Shown: piece after piece, positions 5,360-5,885 of the stretch
Layout: each line of letters begins with the position of its first letter
How positions within the stretch are numbered: position 1 is the first letter of the stretch
Source: Rhodobacter sp.
GTDB lineage: Bacteria > Pseudomonadota > Alphaproteobacteria > Rhodobacterales > Rhodobacteraceae
Assembly (NCBI GenBank): GCA_027482795.1
Contig: JAIXVS010000248.1
Location: forward strand, 1-5,885
DNA: 5,885 bases
Direction: 5' to 3'
Notes under the pieces: model-generated
Database searches by the model: none
What the model was told of the DNA's origin: nothing
Seen by the model: only the letters and a program-made list of their open reading frames with translations
Translations under genes and position numbers: made by a program

Positions 5360-5885
5360 ATGTCAGACCTGATCGCCAAAACCGCTATGGATCGCCGCTT
5401 GGCCGATATCATCATCCCCGTGATCGAGGGGTTGGGGTTTGAACTGGTGCGCATTCGTCTGATGGGCGGGCAAACCCGCACGCTGCAAATTATGGCCGAC
5501 CGCCCCGATGGCGGTATCGAAGTGGATGAATGCGGCGAAATTTCCACCGCCGTTTCCGCCGTGCTGGATGTGGAAGACCCGATTGAGGACAACTATATCC
5601 TAGAAGTGTCCTCTCCGGGCATTGACCGCCCCCTAACGCGGCTGAAAGATTTCGAGATGTGGAAAGGCTGGGAAGCGCGCCTTGAGACGACCGAACTGAT
5701 CGATGGCCGCCGCAGGTTCAAAGGTATGCTTGCGGGCATTGAAGGCGACGAGGTGCTGATCGAAATTGAAGAGGGCAAAGAAACCCTGACCATCGGTCTG
5801 CAATTTGATTGGCTGTCTGACGCCAAGCTGATTTTGACCGATGATCTGATTGCCGAAATGCTGCGCCAGAAAAAGGTCAGCGGCC
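5360..5885 (+). CDS. rimP: Ribosome maturation factor RimP (C-terminal end outside window)
   Basis: The open frame gives 175 residues and runs off the right edge without a stop; alphaproteobacterial RimP is usually somewhat longer. RimP acts in the cytoplasm on the maturing 30S subunit and is needed for correct assembly of the small subunit. The N-terminal alpha/beta domain (about 1-90) ends in the hallmark LEVSSPGIDRPL (81-92). The SH3-like C-terminal domain begins near 94 and includes the RRFKGMLAGIEGDEVLIEI strands (118-136). AAAGG at 5350-5354, five bases before the ATG, fixes the start. In most proteobacteria rimP heads the operon with nusA and infB, which would lie beyond the window. 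Confidence 0.96.
   Translation, partial: MSDLIAKTAMDRRLADIIIPVIEGLGFELVRIRLMGGQTRTLQIMADRPDGGIEVDECGEISTAVSAVLDVEDPIEDNYILEVSSPGIDRPLTRLKDFEMWKGWEARLETTELIDGRRRFKGMLAGIEGDEVLIEIEEGKETLTIGLQFDWLSDAKLILTDDLIAEMLRQKKVSG

Overview
The window looks like chromosomal DNA from an alphaproteobacterium of the order Rhodobacterales (Rhodobacteraceae type). The evidence is a GC-rich coding style, a methylsuccinyl-CoA dehydrogenase-like acyl-CoA dehydrogenase typical of organisms with the ethylmalonyl-CoA pathway, and a RimP of the alphaproteobacterial kind. The assignment rests on recalled family resemblance only; no search was run.

Layout. Positions 1-1303 (minus strand) hold the first 434 residues of the acyl-CoA dehydrogenase (mcd-like), cut by the window edge. 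A roughly 200-base divergent spacer follows. On the plus strand lie a TauE/SafE-family membrane protein (1505-2278) and, after a 77-base spacer with a 22-base inverted repeat, a luciferase-like flavin-dependent monooxygenase (2356-3396). That gene overlaps by 35 bases, tail to tail, with a minus-strand EamA/DMT-type transporter (3362-4270). An AT-rich divergent spacer (4271-4449) carries a good promoter for the transporter. A plus-strand sulfotransferase-like P-loop protein (4450-5235) follows, then a short leader with a strong intrinsic terminator hairpin (5322-5344) only 15 bases ahead of rimP (5360 onward, cut by the window edge). rimP normally opens the rimP-nusA-infB operon.

How the genes relate. 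Mcd and RimP are core metabolism and core ribosome assembly. The four genes between them look like an accessory block of loosely connected transport, oxidation and transfer functions. TauE/SafE and the flavin monooxygenase share strand and are close enough to be co-transcribed. With the sulfotransferase-like gene nearby they hint at a sulfur theme, but no sequence feature proves a shared pathway. I see no mobile element, CRISPR array, tRNA or rRNA, and nothing that clearly amounts to a new multi-gene system. The most worthwhile leads are the unusual sulfotransferase-like protein, the terminator hairpin immediately before rimP, and the inverted repeat before the monooxygenase gene.
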